This document shows, piece by piece, positions 51,211-60,961 of a stretch of DNA of 64,000 bases. Made by a program: the position numbers and the translations under genes. The notes beneath the pieces are model-generated. The model saw nothing but the letters and a program-made list of their open reading frames with translations, was not told the origin of the DNA and did not search any database. The stretch is from Candidatus Bilamarchaeum dharawalense (GTDB lineage: Archaea > Micrarchaeota > Micrarchaeia > Anstonellales > Bilamarchaeaceae): contig CABMJJ010000007.1 of NCBI GenBank assembly GCA_902386555.1, positions 124,001 to 188,000 on the forward strand, read 5' to 3'. Each line of letters starts with the position of its first letter. The stretch's first letter is position 1.

Positions 51211-52752
51211 ATGCCAAAAGATCAGACAAAAGATGGGGAAGAACCAACGGAAGAAACCATAAAACCAAGAGTAACCCTGTTGTCATCCTATAATTTTGTA
51301 AGTGAAAAACTACCCATTGAGGTAAAAATTTTCAAGAAAAACGATTACGTACCCCGTTATGAAATAACCATTCCAGGCATAGCAGAAGGTACAAAACTGA
51401 TACTGGAAACCAAACTTAAAGGGGAATTGGTAACCGAAGTAAAACTTGATATCAGCGAGATATTGGACCCGAAAAAATTTGATGAGGTTAAAGCCAAATT
51501 CTTGGAGGCCGCAAAAAGAATTTTAACCAGAAATTTCCCATCACTTCCAGATGATAAAAAAGAAATCCTTGCTGTTTATTTACTTCAAAAAACATTGGGA
51601 TTGGGTGAAATAGAAGCACTGCTGGCTGATGAACAACTGGAAGAAGTTGTAATCAACAATTCAAGAGAACCAGTTTGGATTTACCACAAACAATTTGGAT
51701 GGTGTAAGACCAATCTCAAAATCAAAAACGAGGAAATGGTCTATGACTATGCTTCCATGATAGCAAGAAAAATTGGTAGACAGATAAATGTGCTTACTCC
51801 AATGCTTGATGCTCATCTGCCAACAGGGGATCGTGTCAATGCAACCCTCTATCCAATTTCGTCATTTGGAAATACGATAACAATAAGAAAATTCTCAAGA
51901 AACCCATGGACCATAACCAGTTTTATTAAATCAAAAACCATTACCACCGACGTGGCTGCGCTTATTTGGCTTTGCATACAGAATGAACTTTCACTGTTGG
52001 TATCGGGTGGAACTGGGAGTGGTAAAACCTCATTCCTAAATGCAATGGCAGGACTTATTCCTGCAAATCAGCGTATAGTTACCATAGAAGATACGCGAGA
52101 ACTTACGCTGCCTTCATTCCTCCACTGGGTACCCATGGTCATAAGAGAACCAAATCCAGAAGGAAAGGGCGAAGTTAAAATGCTTGACTTGATGGTCAAT
52201 GCTCTTCGTCAGAGACCGGATCGTATTTTGGTTGGAGAAATTAGAAGACAGGAAGAAGCCGAGGTTATGTTTGAAGCCATGCACACTGGCCACAGTGTCT
52301 ATGCCACACTCCATGCAGATAATGCAGATCAGACCATATCCAGATTGACAAATCCACCCATTAACATACCCCATGAAATGCTGGATGCACTTTCAGGAAT
52401 TGTCGTTGCCTTCAGACATAGAAGATTTGGGATTAGAAGAATTTTGGAATTTGCTGAAGTCACAAAGAAGGGTGGAGTGAACACACTCTATAGATGGGAT
52501 GTGAAAAGCGATAAAACCAAGGGCGTGCAGAAAATGACAAGCCTGGTAGACACTTTGATGCTATATTCAGGAATGGGTGAAAAAGAAATCGAAGAAGACA
52601 TGGAAGAAAAGATTGGTGTGCTTGATTGGATGACCAGAAGAGGATATGATGGCGTTGATCAGGTGGGCCACATAGTGTCAAATTATTACATGAACACTGA
52701 CGAAGTATTGGAAGCAGTGAAGAAAGGAAGGGACTGGGATTTCAAGATATAG
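51211..52752 (+). CDS. Type II/IV secretion system ATPase (GspE/TadA/FlaI family)
   Basis: About 513 residues from ATG 51211, preferred because GGTGA precedes it; ATG 51199 is possible. Marks: VNATLYPISSFGNTITIRKF, Walker A SGGTGSGKTSFLNA, Asp box IVTIEDTREL, Walker B RILVGEIRRQEEAEVM and His box GHSVYATLHAD. It powers assembly of the pilus encoded by the following genes. The FlaI-specific N-terminus is absent, fitting a non-archaellum pilus. Confidence 0.93.
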   Translation: MPKDQTKDGEEPTEETIKPRVTLLSSYNFVSEKLPIEVKIFKKNDYVPRYEITIPGIAEGTKLILETKLKGELVTEVKLDISEILDPKKFDEVKAKFLEAAKRILTRNFPSLPDDKKEILAVYLLQKTLGLGEIEALLADEQLEEVVINNSREPVWIYHKQFGWCKTNLKIKNEEMVYDYASMIARKIGRQINVLTPMLDAHLPTGDRVNATLYPISSFGNTITIRKFSRNPWTITSFIKSKTITTDVAALIWLCIQNELSLLVSGGTGSGKTSFLNAMAGLIPANQRIVTIEDTRELTLPSFLHWVPMVIREPNPEGKGEVKMLDLMVNALRQRPDRILVGEIRRQEEAEVMFEAMHTGHSVYATLHADNADQTISRLTNPPINIPHEMLDALSGIVVAFRHRRFGIRRILEFAEVTKKGGVNTLYRWDVKSDKTKGVQKMTSLVDTLMLYSGMGEKEIEEDMEEKIGVLDWMTRRGYDGVDQVGHIVSNYYMNTDEVLEAVKKGRDWDFKI

Positions 52753-52760
52753 GGGAAAAA

Positions 52761-54191
52761 ATGGCAACTGAATTCGAAATAAGCATAGAGGAAGCAAAAA
52801 AGCTTGAAGGCAAGATAGTGGAGTATGCACCCTACAAAGGAGAGATAGAGATAGAAAAAACAATGGAATTGGAACCAGTAGAATATATTGATCTGACCTA
52901 TGATGATTTGCTAAATATTTATGAGAGAGATCAAAAAATTATCAGTACCGCTTCCATGGGGATATTAACTAGCAGAGAAGAGGTAGAGATAAAGGCAACC
53001 CCGAAAGTAGTGGAGACCGAAGAAGTTGAAACAAGACTACGGGAAATGACCACTGAGACTCTTCAAAAGGCAGAGGAAGTTGGAAAAGAGCCCATGGTTG
53101 TTGAAGTTCCAGTTGAAACAAAACCAGTACAGAATAAAATAGAATTCGAAGTTCGCACAGTTTCAGAACCAGAGATACCAAAACCAACAATAGAAAGAAG
53201 TCAAGAGGAACCCCAACAAGAAAGAAAGGTTATTGTGGCCAACGTACCCCCAGCATTAAGAGAATCCCCAACTGAAGCAGCATCAGAAAAATATGGTAGA
53301 ATGGAGGAACAGATAAGAGCCACCATAGGTGAAAGGGCAGACGAACTTACACTAAAGAAAAAAATGCTTGATCTGACAAAACAGCTTTTCAAAGAAAAGA
53401 CAACTGATAAACGGGAAGAGTTGAAACTTCAGATCACCATCTTGAAGAATATGCTTACCGGTGCTCAGAGTGGAGCAACCAAATCAAAAAAGAAACAGGA
53501 AGATGCAACCCACACCAAACTCTTTGAAGCCATGATTAACGGCCACCAGGCAGAACTGGCACAAACAAAAGAAAGCATAATGGATTCATACAAAAAACAA
53601 ATTGCAGAGATCAAAAAGAAATTCTACGCAGATTTGGAGGGAGTGGAAGACCAGACTAGAAAAAGAGAGATTCTGGAATCATTTGTATTTTCCATTACAT
53701 CGCTTGCTGAACAGATACCAGAGGTCCTGGATAAATATACGGATTTCACTGTCAAAAAACACACTGCAGAACTGGAGAAAATCAGGGAGTCCTTAGACAG
53801 TGATGAAAGGAGTACCATGACCACGGTCAACGATAGAATTGAATACATAAAGAACAACTACAGCCAGGAATTTGTAGTTGTAAAAGGGATAATTGGAAAA
53901 GAAATTGAAAACCTGATAGATGTGGCTGGAGTCGAGGTTTTCAGAAAGCCAGAAGAAAAACAAAAAGAATCTGAGTCAAAGGTACATGACCTGGTCAGAG
54001 AGATAAATGAAACTGACGAAGGAACCTTGCTCTACTATTTACATTCCAATGATGTGGAGTATTATAGAAAATACGAACACAAAGAGATATCAAAATCAGA
54101 AGCCATTTTCAAAGCAAAGGAATTGATGGCCCATGAGAAAGGCTTAAGTGATAGTACGGTTAGAAAATATTTCAGTCAAAAGGAGGGCTAA
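52761..54191 (+). CDS. Coiled-coil pilus-locus protein of unknown function
   Basis: A 476-residue protein with GGGG ribosome binding site. An N-terminal globular part (residues 1-75) is followed by an acidic Pro/Glu-rich linker and a long helical C-terminal half with coiled-coil heptads (KKKMLDLTKQLFKEK, IAEIKKKFYADLEG). It lies between the ATPase and the first membrane platform gene, ending 1 nt before it. It may couple ATPase and platform. Family not recognised. Confidence 0.55.
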   Translation: MATEFEISIEEAKKLEGKIVEYAPYKGEIEIEKTMELEPVEYIDLTYDDLLNIYERDQKIISTASMGILTSREEVEIKATPKVVETEEVETRLREMTTETLQKAEEVGKEPMVVEVPVETKPVQNKIEFEVRTVSEPEIPKPTIERSQEEPQQERKVIVANVPPALRESPTEAASEKYGRMEEQIRATIGERADELTLKKKMLDLTKQLFKEKTTDKREELKLQITILKNMLTGAQSGATKSKKKQEDATHTKLFEAMINGHQAELAQTKESIMDSYKKQIAEIKKKFYADLEGVEDQTRKREILESFVFSITSLAEQIPEVLDKYTDFTVKKHTAELEKIRESLDSDERSTMTTVNDRIEYIKNNYSQEFVVVKGIIGKEIENLIDVAGVEVFRKPEEKQKESESKVHDLVREINETDEGTLLYYLHSNDVEYYRKYEHKEISKSEAIFKAKELMAHEKGLSDSTVRKYFSQKEG

Positions 54192-54192
54192 G

Positions 54193-55080
54193 ATGGAGCA
54201 ATTTAAGAGCCAGCCAAAGAAAAAAGATATATTCACCGGAATAGCAGAAATGGTTTCGGTTAGGTTCCCAGATCTAAAAAAGAAGCTGAAGATGGCAGAC
54301 ATTAATGAAACGCCAACTGAATTCCTGGAGAAACTTGTTCGATCAGGAATATTTATTACAGTCGGATTGGTTGTCCTTGCCTATTTGGTTATGTGGGAAA
54401 CCCTTAGCTATGATCTTGTGTACAAACCAATAAACGGGATACTCATGCTTCTTGCTCCATTGGTGATCATACCTCCAGTGGTATTTTTCTATCTCATGTT
54501 ATACCCAGATGCGGCAATCATGAGAAGACAGAAGGAAATGGACTATGAAATTGTTTTTGCCGGAAGACATATAGTGATTGCTCTTAAATCGGGGATGCCA
54601 CTTTTCGATACTTTCGTTGGTGCCTCAACTGGCTATGGAGCGGTGAGTACCGAATTCAGAAGAATAGTGGATCAGGTTACGCTGGGAGTGCCGGTAACCC
54701 AGGCAATACGAGATGTGGTTCAGTACAATCCATCCAAATATTTCACAAGAATATTGATGCAGATAACCAACTCGCTTTCAAGTGGTTCAGACCTTGCCAG
54801 TTCGTTGGAAAGTGTAATTGAACAGATATCAAAAGAACAGATGATTTCGTTGAAAGAATATAGCCAAAAACTTACACCAATAGTTATGTTCTACATGGTA
54901 TTTGGAATAATAGTACCGTCTTTGGGTGTGGTACTGGCAACGGTGGTGTTTTCAGCCATTAGTGGTGGGGTAAAGGGACTTTCATCGGTTCTGCTTGTGG
55001 AGATATTCCTTTTGATAACGGTGGTGCAATTCCTGTTCCTGGGATTTGTAGAAAGCTCAAGGCCAAAGTACCTTATATAA
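54193..55080 (+). CDS. T2SSF/TadC-FlaJ-type membrane platform protein 1
   Basis: A 295-residue protein from ATG 54193, set by GGAGGG six bases upstream. It has two N-terminal helices, a T2SSF cytosolic domain (EIVFAGRHIVIALKSGMPLF, SSGSDLASSLESVIEQIS) and two C-terminal helices (FYMVFGIIVPSLGVVLATVV). Such proteins form the inner-membrane platform of type IV pili. The following gene encodes a second, related platform protein. Confidence 0.85.
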   Translation: MEQFKSQPKKKDIFTGIAEMVSVRFPDLKKKLKMADINETPTEFLEKLVRSGIFITVGLVVLAYLVMWETLSYDLVYKPINGILMLLAPLVIIPPVVFFYLMLYPDAAIMRRQKEMDYEIVFAGRHIVIALKSGMPLFDTFVGASTGYGAVSTEFRRIVDQVTLGVPVTQAIRDVVQYNPSKYFTRILMQITNSLSSGSDLASSLESVIEQISKEQMISLKEYSQKLTPIVMFYMVFGIIVPSLGVVLATVVFSAISGGVKGLSSVLLVEIFLLITVVQFLFLGFVESSRPKYLI

Positions 55081-55090
55081 CGGTGGACAA

Positions 55091-56167
55091 ATGACAAACG
55101 AAAATGTATTTGAAAATGCCGGAAGAGTGCTTTTTACTAGAGATCGTATAAAGAGCCTTGAAAAAGAACTTAACAGTGCCGGCATAAATATGCCTGCGGA
55201 TTCTTTTGCAGGTTATATCGGGCTAAACGTCTTGATACTAACCATATTCCTAACCCTGCTTATAGTCCTATACCAACCAACCAGCGAATTGATGGTAAAT
55301 TTATTCCATTCATTTGTACCAGTTCTTGAACCAGTGATTCCGTTGTTGGTTTTAATTGCTTCTTTTATCACTGTTTACCTGGCAACCATGGCATTGGTTT
55401 CAAGCTATCTTCTTATGAAGACAGATAATAGAAGAAACAAACTGGAAGCCATTTTACCAGATTTTCTCAGCCTGGTTGCATCAAATATTAAAGCAGGAAT
55501 GACATTGGATCAGGCAATGTGGTATTCAGCCAAACCAGAATTTGGCCTTCTTTCACAGGAAGTAAAGGCATTGATAAAAAGTTCCTATAGCGGAGAAAGT
55601 TTGGAAGACACATTGGATAGACTGGGAGAAAGATTTGATTCTAAAATATTCAAGAGAACCCTTCTGTTGCTTAAACAGGCAACCGCAACAGGTGGTGAAC
55701 TTACCGAAGTATTGGAACGAACATCAGAGGATGTGCGCAACACAATAATAATGAAAAAAGAAATTGCCGCATCATTGGTACTCTACGAGATTTTTGTTTT
55801 ATTTGCAGCCATAGTTGGCACCCCATTTTTATTTGCAGTTGCCTCCAAACTGGTGGCCGTATTTGAAAAAATTGCTCCACTTGCCAGTAGTACAGGGGGA
55901 GGGTCAACGGCTGGAGCAGGCGGAGTTTTCACTGTATTCTCAAATATGAAATTTGCTGGACCAGTAATAAGTTCCAGTGATTTCTTTTGGTTTAGTATTC
56001 CAACCATATTGGTTACGGCGTTAATTTCATCATTTATGGTTAGTGTTATAAGAACTGGATCAAAAAGCCAGGGAATGCAGTATTTCCCATTTGTTTTAGT
56101 ACTTTCCTATCTTGTATATTGGATAGTTATGAATGTGGTTGAATCCATATTTACATCAATTGGTTAA
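55091..56167 (+). CDS. T2SSF/TadC-FlaJ-type membrane platform protein 2
   Basis: A 358-residue relative of the preceding gene with its own T2SSF domain (LEAILPDFLSLVASNIKAGM, GGELTEVLERTSEDVRN). It differs by an extra extracytoplasmic loop with SSTGGGSTAGAGG and a longer C-terminal helix set. Two tandem, diverged platform proteins recall the TadB/TadC pair of Tad pili. Gap to the previous gene is 10 nt. Confidence 0.85.
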   Translation: MTNENVFENAGRVLFTRDRIKSLEKELNSAGINMPADSFAGYIGLNVLILTIFLTLLIVLYQPTSELMVNLFHSFVPVLEPVIPLLVLIASFITVYLATMALVSSYLLMKTDNRRNKLEAILPDFLSLVASNIKAGMTLDQAMWYSAKPEFGLLSQEVKALIKSSYSGESLEDTLDRLGERFDSKIFKRTLLLLKQATATGGELTEVLERTSEDVRNTIIMKKEIAASLVLYEIFVLFAAIVGTPFLFAVASKLVAVFEKIAPLASSTGGGSTAGAGGVFTVFSNMKFAGPVISSSDFFWFSIPTILVTALISSFMVSVIRTGSKSQGMQYFPFVLVLSYLVYWIVMNVVESIFTSIG

Positions 56168-56180
56168 ATGAGGGTTGAAT

Positions 56181-56738
56181 ATGAAATTTGGAAGTAAAAA
56201 AGGACAAGCAGTCATGGAGTACCTAATTACCTATGGTCTTGCATTATTTGTGATTCTAGTGGTACTTGGTATTTTGGTTGCCGTGGTAATACCAGCACTT
56301 AAACCACCAGAAGAGTGCCAGTTCACTCAACCTGGGTTTAGCTGCAATCAAAGACAGCATGTTATAGTGTCCAGTACTGCAGATGACAGCGTTAGGGTAA
56401 TACTTTACCTAACAAATGACCAGGGAAGCGCTGTAAATGTAACTGGCATATTATGTACCACAAAACCCGCAGGTAATATACAAAAAGCAGATATAACATC
56501 GTTTACCGCTGCCAATGCAAAATTACTTGCATCAGGAGCCGGACAGGTATTTGGTAATGGTACCCTGGTAAGCCAACAGGTACTATGCACCAATGATGCT
56601 GGTACTGTTGTTACATTAAAGCCAAACTCAAACTTCAAAGGAACGGTTGCAATACTCTACAAGAGAACAGATGACGTTCAGGGTGCACCAACAAGAATGG
56701 CAACTGCAGTCCTAACAGGAACCGTCCAGGAAGAATAA
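56181..56738 (+). CDS. Class III signal-peptide pilin
   Basis: A 185-residue pilin from ATG 56181; TGAGGGT is the ribosome binding site and the in-frame TTG 56175 is less likely. The leader is short and basic with cleavage expected at KKG|QAVMEY, followed by a long hydrophobic helix (LITYGLALFVILVVLGILVA). The outside domain has three Cys and is Thr-rich with an N-glycosylation sequon (VNVTG). No prepilin peptidase gene is in the window. Last gene of the pilus operon. Confidence 0.9.
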   Translation: MKFGSKKGQAVMEYLITYGLALFVILVVLGILVAVVIPALKPPEECQFTQPGFSCNQRQHVIVSSTADDSVRVILYLTNDQGSAVNVTGILCTTKPAGNIQKADITSFTAANAKLLASGAGQVFGNGTLVSQQVLCTNDAGTVVTLKPNSNFKGTVAILYKRTDDVQGAPTRMATAVLTGTVQEE

Positions 56739-56758
56739 TTTTTATTTATTTTTTATTT
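56739..56758 (+). terminator. Poly-T terminator after the pilin
   Basis: TTTTTATTTATTTTTTATTT immediately follows the pilin stop. U-rich tracts terminate archaeal RNA polymerase. No stem-loop is needed or seen. Convergent apgM ends just beyond. Confidence 0.65.
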
Positions 56759-56762
56759 AAAA

Positions 56763-57950
56763 TTAACTCCCGTATTTTTCAGCATGCCCAGTAATATTGA
56801 GGATGAGTGGCACGATGTCCTTTCCCTTAATATGTCCCAAACCACCCTTGGCACAGTCTATTTCATTGAATTTGCTCACCGAGTCATACCTTTCTCCACC
56901 AGAGACTAGAATTGGGATTTCATGCCCAGAATGAGCCTTTAAACTGCATGGAGTGGAATGATCCCCGGTGATAACAAGATGGGCACCTGATTTCTCTAAA
57001 ATTGGAATGATCCTATCTATTTTTTCCAGTGATTTTTTCTTTCCTTCAAAATCACCATCATGACTAAAACTATCGCACATTTTGATATGAAGAAGCAAAA
57101 AGTCATAGTTTTGTATGGCTTTGACTGCAGCATCTGCTTTGGACTTTAGATTGGTGTTCTTATCTCCAGTTGCACCTGGAACCATAATGATATCCATTCC
57201 CATAAAACTAGCTACTCCACGATAGAGAGCGCCACCAGCGATGCATGCTCCCAAGATCCCAAATCGTTCATAAAAAGATGGAGCACAAGTGTAGTCTCCA
57301 GCGCCTCGCAATAGAATAACATTTGCTTTTTTATCACGCTTTTGGTTTTCCGGTGCCCGAGAGAGAGCATCAATTGCAAGCACAGTAAATTTATTAATAA
57401 TATCAGCAGTTTTCCTTGCTTCAGGACTGTTGTCCATGGGTTGACAGTCTTCCAGAAGATCAGAACCATGGGGATCGGTTTGACTAACATTGCTGCTTAA
57501 TCCTCTACCCCTAAGAACCAATGCACCCCTATGTTCCACGGAATTTTTAAAAATAATTTCAACATCATCGATTTTCTTTGGCAGGTATTTCACAAGAGAG
57601 GCTGCAACTTGAGTTTCTATTCTGCCAGCCCTGCGATCAGTAACTTTATTGCCATTGAGTGTGGCAAAATTAGCTCTGAAAGCAACATCGCCTTCATTTA
57701 ATCTGATTCCAAGACCAAGGGCTTCAAATGGTCCTCTGCCACAGTAAAATACTGCAGGATCATAACCAAGAATGGCCAGATGAGAAGTGTCACTGCCAGG
57801 TATAAGATAGCGTTTAAGAGGACTTAGCATACCAGTAATACCTTTTTTAGCAAGACGATTGAGATTGGGGATTTTGGCTGCCTGGAGAGGTGTTTTCGGT
57901 GTGGGGAGATCTCCTAAACCATCAATTATGAGTAGAATGGCTTTTTTCAT
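56763..57950 (-). CDS. apgM: Archaeal cofactor-independent phosphoglycerate mutase (ApgM)
   Basis: A 395-residue alkaline-phosphatase-superfamily enzyme. The N-terminal [33 protein letters not shown] and [19 protein letters not shown] motifs are diagnostic of archaeal ApgM. Later ITGDHSTP and HSGHEIP supply metal ligands. It converts 3-phosphoglycerate to 2-phosphoglycerate without 2,3-bisphosphoglycerate. A TATA box 25 nt upstream predicts a leaderless mRNA. Confidence 0.95.
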   Translation of the reverse strand: MKKAILLIIDGLGDLPTPKTPLQAAKIPNLNRLAKKGITGMLSPLKRYLIPGSDTSHLAILGYDPAVFYCGRGPFEALGLGIRLNEGDVAFRANFATLNGNKVTDRRAGRIETQVAASLVKYLPKKIDDVEIIFKNSVEHRGALVLRGRGLSSNVSQTDPHGSDLLEDCQPMDNSPEARKTADIINKFTVLAIDALSRAPENQKRDKKANVILLRGAGDYTCAPSFYERFGILGACIAGGALYRGVASFMGMDIIMVPGATGDKNTNLKSKADAAVKAIQNYDFLLLHIKMCDSFSHDGDFEGKKKSLEKIDRIIPILEKSGAHLVITGDHSTPCSLKAHSGHEIPILVSGGERYDSVSKFNEIDCAKGGLGHIKGKDIVPLILNITGHAEKYGS

Positions 57951-57970
57951 GAATGAGACTAGTTGGTGAG

Positions 57971-57979
57971 ATATATAAA
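57971..57979 (-). promoter_or_regulatory. TATA box of apgM
   Basis: On the minus strand, TTTATATAT is centred 25 nt upstream of ATG 57950; transcription would start at the AUG itself. Confidence 0.5.
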
Positions 57980-58016
57980 CTTTTTCTGTTGGAACGCAGC
58001 TTTAATAAACTCAATC

Positions 58017-58028
58017 TTTAATATAAAC
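58017..58028 (+). promoter_or_regulatory. TATA box of mcm
   Basis: TTTAATATAAAC is centred about 31 nt before ATG 58054, giving a leader of only a few bases. Confidence 0.5.
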
Positions 58029-58053
58029 TTCCACTATTCCTAATGGGGTATTT

Positions 58054-60090
58054 ATGCAGGTTGATTTGTCTTCGCAAATAGCAGTATTCAATGATTTCTT
58101 CACTAATATTTATAGACAAAAAATAGACGACCTATTGGCTGTTTACCCCACTCAAAAAAGTATTTACATCAGCTTCGCTGATCTTGAAAAATTTGACCCC
58201 GATATGGCAGATGCACTGGTAAAATCACCAGATTTGATAATTGAAGCAGCAGAAGAGGCGATAAAACAACTTAATCTTTCAGTGGCTGCCGGTACAACTT
58301 TTACGCCCCATGTCCGCTTTAATGAAATGCCATCAGAAAATGCATGGATCGAAGAGATCAGTTCAAAGAATATAAAAGAGCTGGTTGCATTCAAATGCGT
58401 TGTAACAAAACGAGCAGAAGTAATGCACCGAGTGAAAGTGGCCATGTATAGATGCAGTCTATGCGATGCCGAGATGAAGCTTTTTGTTGGAAAGAATTTC
58501 ACTCCACCGAAAAGATGCGATAGTTGTAAGAAATTTGCACTCCAGCAGGTGGAAGAGGAAAGCACATTCACAGATATTCAGAGAGCCGAGGTTCAGGAAC
58601 TCCTTGAAAGAGTTAGGGGAGGTGCACCTGCAGCCCACATAGAACTTTTACTTGAAGACGATCTTGTAAACAAAATTGCACCCGGTGACAATATTGAAAT
58701 TGTAGGTATTCTGCGATTAAAACCACCAATTAAAGCTAGACAAAAACAGGAACTTGTGTACAGCAGATATATCGAGGTTAATAGTGCAAAAAGTCTTAAA
58801 CGGGATTTTGAAGAAATTGAAATAACAAAAGAAGATGAAAGAAGACTTAAGGAACTTGCAAAAAATCCCAATATCAATGAGATAATTGCAAAATCTATTG
58901 CCCCATCTATTTATGGACATACTGAGGTGAAAAAAGCACTTGCTCTTCAGCTTTTCGGTGGAACCCGTGGAAAAACAATGAAGGGCGGAATGCCAATTCG
59001 TGATGATATTCACGTGCTTCTCATCGGTGACCCAGGTATTGCAAAAAGCCGTTTCCTACAGAGTGTATCTGAAATCGCACCAAAAAGCATTTACGTAAGC
59101 GGTAAGAGCGTGTCTGGTGCTGGTCTTACTGTCTCAGCAGAAAAGGATGAACTGGGAGAGGGGGGCTGGACCCTTAAGGCAGGGGCTCTTGTTCTGGCAA
59201 GTGGAGGTACGGCTCAAATCGACGAATTCGACAAGATAGAAGATGAGGACAGAGCAGCACTCCATGAGGCAATGGAAACACAGACCATATCAGTTGCAAA
59301 AGCAGGAATTGTGGCAAAATTCAGAACAAAAACCTCCATTTTAGCAGCAGCAAATCCCAAACACGGTAGATTTGACCAGACAAAAAACCTATCCGATCAG
59401 TTCGATGTTCCACCAACATTACTTTCAAGATTTGACCTCATATTCCCAATTGTCGATGTTTTGGATGAAGAAAAGGATACCAAATTGGCAGAGCACATAC
59501 TTGCTACGCACATGGGGAACATTGGGGATGAACCAGACGCTTTTGAAAAGGATATTTTGAGAAAATATATTGCCTATGCAAGAAGAAAGATATTTCCAAA
59601 ACTAACAACAGCTGCAGCTCAAAAAATTAAAGAATTCTATGTTGATTTGAGACGCAAGGGAAAGGATACTGGTTCGGTGGCCATTACCCCAAGATACTTG
59701 GAAGGATTGGTACGACTTGCAGAAGCAAATGCTAAGATGAGGCTAAATGATACGGTTGAAGAAGAAGATGCAGAGACTGCAATTTCTTTGTTTAACTATG
59801 TTATGATGCAGATCATGACTGACCGGGGCACCGGTAGTTTTGACATTGATGTTGTTGCCACAGGAAAACCAAAATCAGAAAGAGAAAAACTCCAGAAAGC
59901 AGATACCATTATGGATATTATTAGGGAACACCTGCGCAAACACGAAACTGCCGACGTGGAACAGGTAATTTCCGATGCCAAATCCTATGATATAGACGAA
60001 CCAACGGCAAGAAGAATATTGGCTGAATTATTAAGAAAGGGAGTTGTTTACGAGAAAGAGTATGGCCACATAAAAATTGTTGGCGAGTAG
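58054..60090 (+). CDS. mcm: MCM replicative helicase
   Basis: A 678-residue minichromosome maintenance helicase. N-terminal domain with zinc finger (YRCSLCDAE, CDSCKKF), OB fold, then AAA+ core: Walker A LIGDPGIAKSRFL, Walker B AQIDEFDKIE, sensor ILAAANPKHG and Arg finger LSRFDLIF. A C-terminal winged helix ends the protein. It is intact and without inteins. It is the replicative 3'-5' helicase of archaea, monogenic in most lineages. Confidence 0.98.
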   Translation: MQVDLSSQIAVFNDFFTNIYRQKIDDLLAVYPTQKSIYISFADLEKFDPDMADALVKSPDLIIEAAEEAIKQLNLSVAAGTTFTPHVRFNEMPSENAWIEEISSKNIKELVAFKCVVTKRAEVMHRVKVAMYRCSLCDAEMKLFVGKNFTPPKRCDSCKKFALQQVEEESTFTDIQRAEVQELLERVRGGAPAAHIELLLEDDLVNKIAPGDNIEIVGILRLKPPIKARQKQELVYSRYIEVNSAKSLKRDFEEIEITKEDERRLKELAKNPNINEIIAKSIAPSIYGHTEVKKALALQLFGGTRGKTMKGGMPIRDDIHVLLIGDPGIAKSRFLQSVSEIAPKSIYVSGKSVSGAGLTVSAEKDELGEGGWTLKAGALVLASGGTAQIDEFDKIEDEDRAALHEAMETQTISVAKAGIVAKFRTKTSILAAANPKHGRFDQTKNLSDQFDVPPTLLSRFDLIFPIVDVLDEEKDTKLAEHILATHMGNIGDEPDAFEKDILRKYIAYARRKIFPKLTTAAAQKIKEFYVDLRRKGKDTGSVAITPRYLEGLVRLAEANAKMRLNDTVEEEDAETAISLFNYVMMQIMTDRGTGSFDIDVVATGKPKSEREKLQKADTIMDIIREHLRKHETADVEQVISDAKSYDIDEPTARRILAELLRKGVVYEKEYGHIKIVGE

Positions 60091-60121
60091 AGTTTTAAAC
60101 CTCCCTTGCGAATTATTTGAC

Positions 60122-60961
60122 ATGAGATTATTAGTTTCCATGCTATGTCTTTTCATAATAGCCCAGGTGGTCGGACTCTACACCGGCAATACGATAATCA
60201 AGGATATTGATCAGAATCCCTATGTCAATAGCATGGTTGTCACCAACAATGCTGACGACCCCATGAATGCTGTGTTTTTTATCCTATATATACTTCTTGG
60301 GGCAGTGGTGATGGTTTTACTGATAAGAAAGTTCACCCTATTTCCAATAGTTTTTAGAGCAATGGAATTTCTCATGATCGCCAGTGCAAGTTCCATTGCC
60401 ATCTATGCCCTATTACGAATGGTATTTGACTATGATGTGAGCACTTCGGCAGCCATTATTTTATCATTAATATTTTCTGCACTGCGACTGAAATACCCAG
60501 CTTTGAAGAATGCTGCAGCAATAATGGCAACTGCAGGAGTTGGAACCATATTTGGTGTGTCCCTTGGACTGGTGCCATTGATTCTCTTCCTTATTTTCCT
60601 TTCCATCTATGATTTCCTGGCAGTCTTCAAAACAAAACATATGGTGGAGATGGCAAATTTTGTTGTTCAGAAGGATTTTGCATTTACAGTAACTGCAAAG
60701 GCTCCACCGGAAAAAATGGGGCAGAAGGAACAGCGAATTGACCTGGGAACCGGAGATATGATTGCACCAGTAATGCTGGAAGTTGCAACCATGGCCTGGA
60801 ATCCGGTGGCAACAGTATTCGTGTTTATCGGAGCAGTTGTTTCCTTTGGTCTTTTCATTGGGTTTGTATACAAGAAGAAGATGGTTTTGCCTGCTCTGCC
60901 TCCCATTGTGGCTGGGATGGTGGTAAGTTTACTGCTGGGAATGCTACTGGGTTTTTATTAA
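60122..60961 (+). CDS. Presenilin-like intramembrane aspartyl protease (A22)
   Basis: A 279-residue, nine-helix membrane protein. The two catalytic motifs are visible: IYDFLAVF with D164 and LGTGDMIAP (GxGD) with D212. These define presenilin/signal-peptide-peptidase homologues. The C-terminal PAL motif is matched by ALPP near residue 258. It would cleave transmembrane helices, perhaps signal-peptide remnants. ATG 60122 gives a proper N-terminal helix; longer frames to 60077 overlap mcm. Confidence 0.9.
   Translation: MRLLVSMLCLFIIAQVVGLYTGNTIIKDIDQNPYVNSMVVTNNADDPMNAVFFILYILLGAVVMVLLIRKFTLFPIVFRAMEFLMIASASSIAIYALLRMVFDYDVSTSAAIILSLIFSALRLKYPALKNAAAIMATAGVGTIFGVSLGLVPLILFLIFLSIYDFLAVFKTKHMVEMANFVVQKDFAFTVTAKAPPEKMGQKEQRIDLGTGDMIAPVMLEVATMAWNPVATVFVFIGAVVSFGLFIGFVYKKKMVLPALPPIVAGMVVSLLLGMLLGFY

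Noticed and set aside
51211-56738. Archaellum (fla/arl) operon
   Set aside because: There is no FlaH, FlaF/G or archaellin set, and two platform proteins are present; a type IV pilus-like system fits better.
59372-59560. Short frame inside mcm
   Set aside because: Out-of-frame shadow lying wholly within the helicase core.
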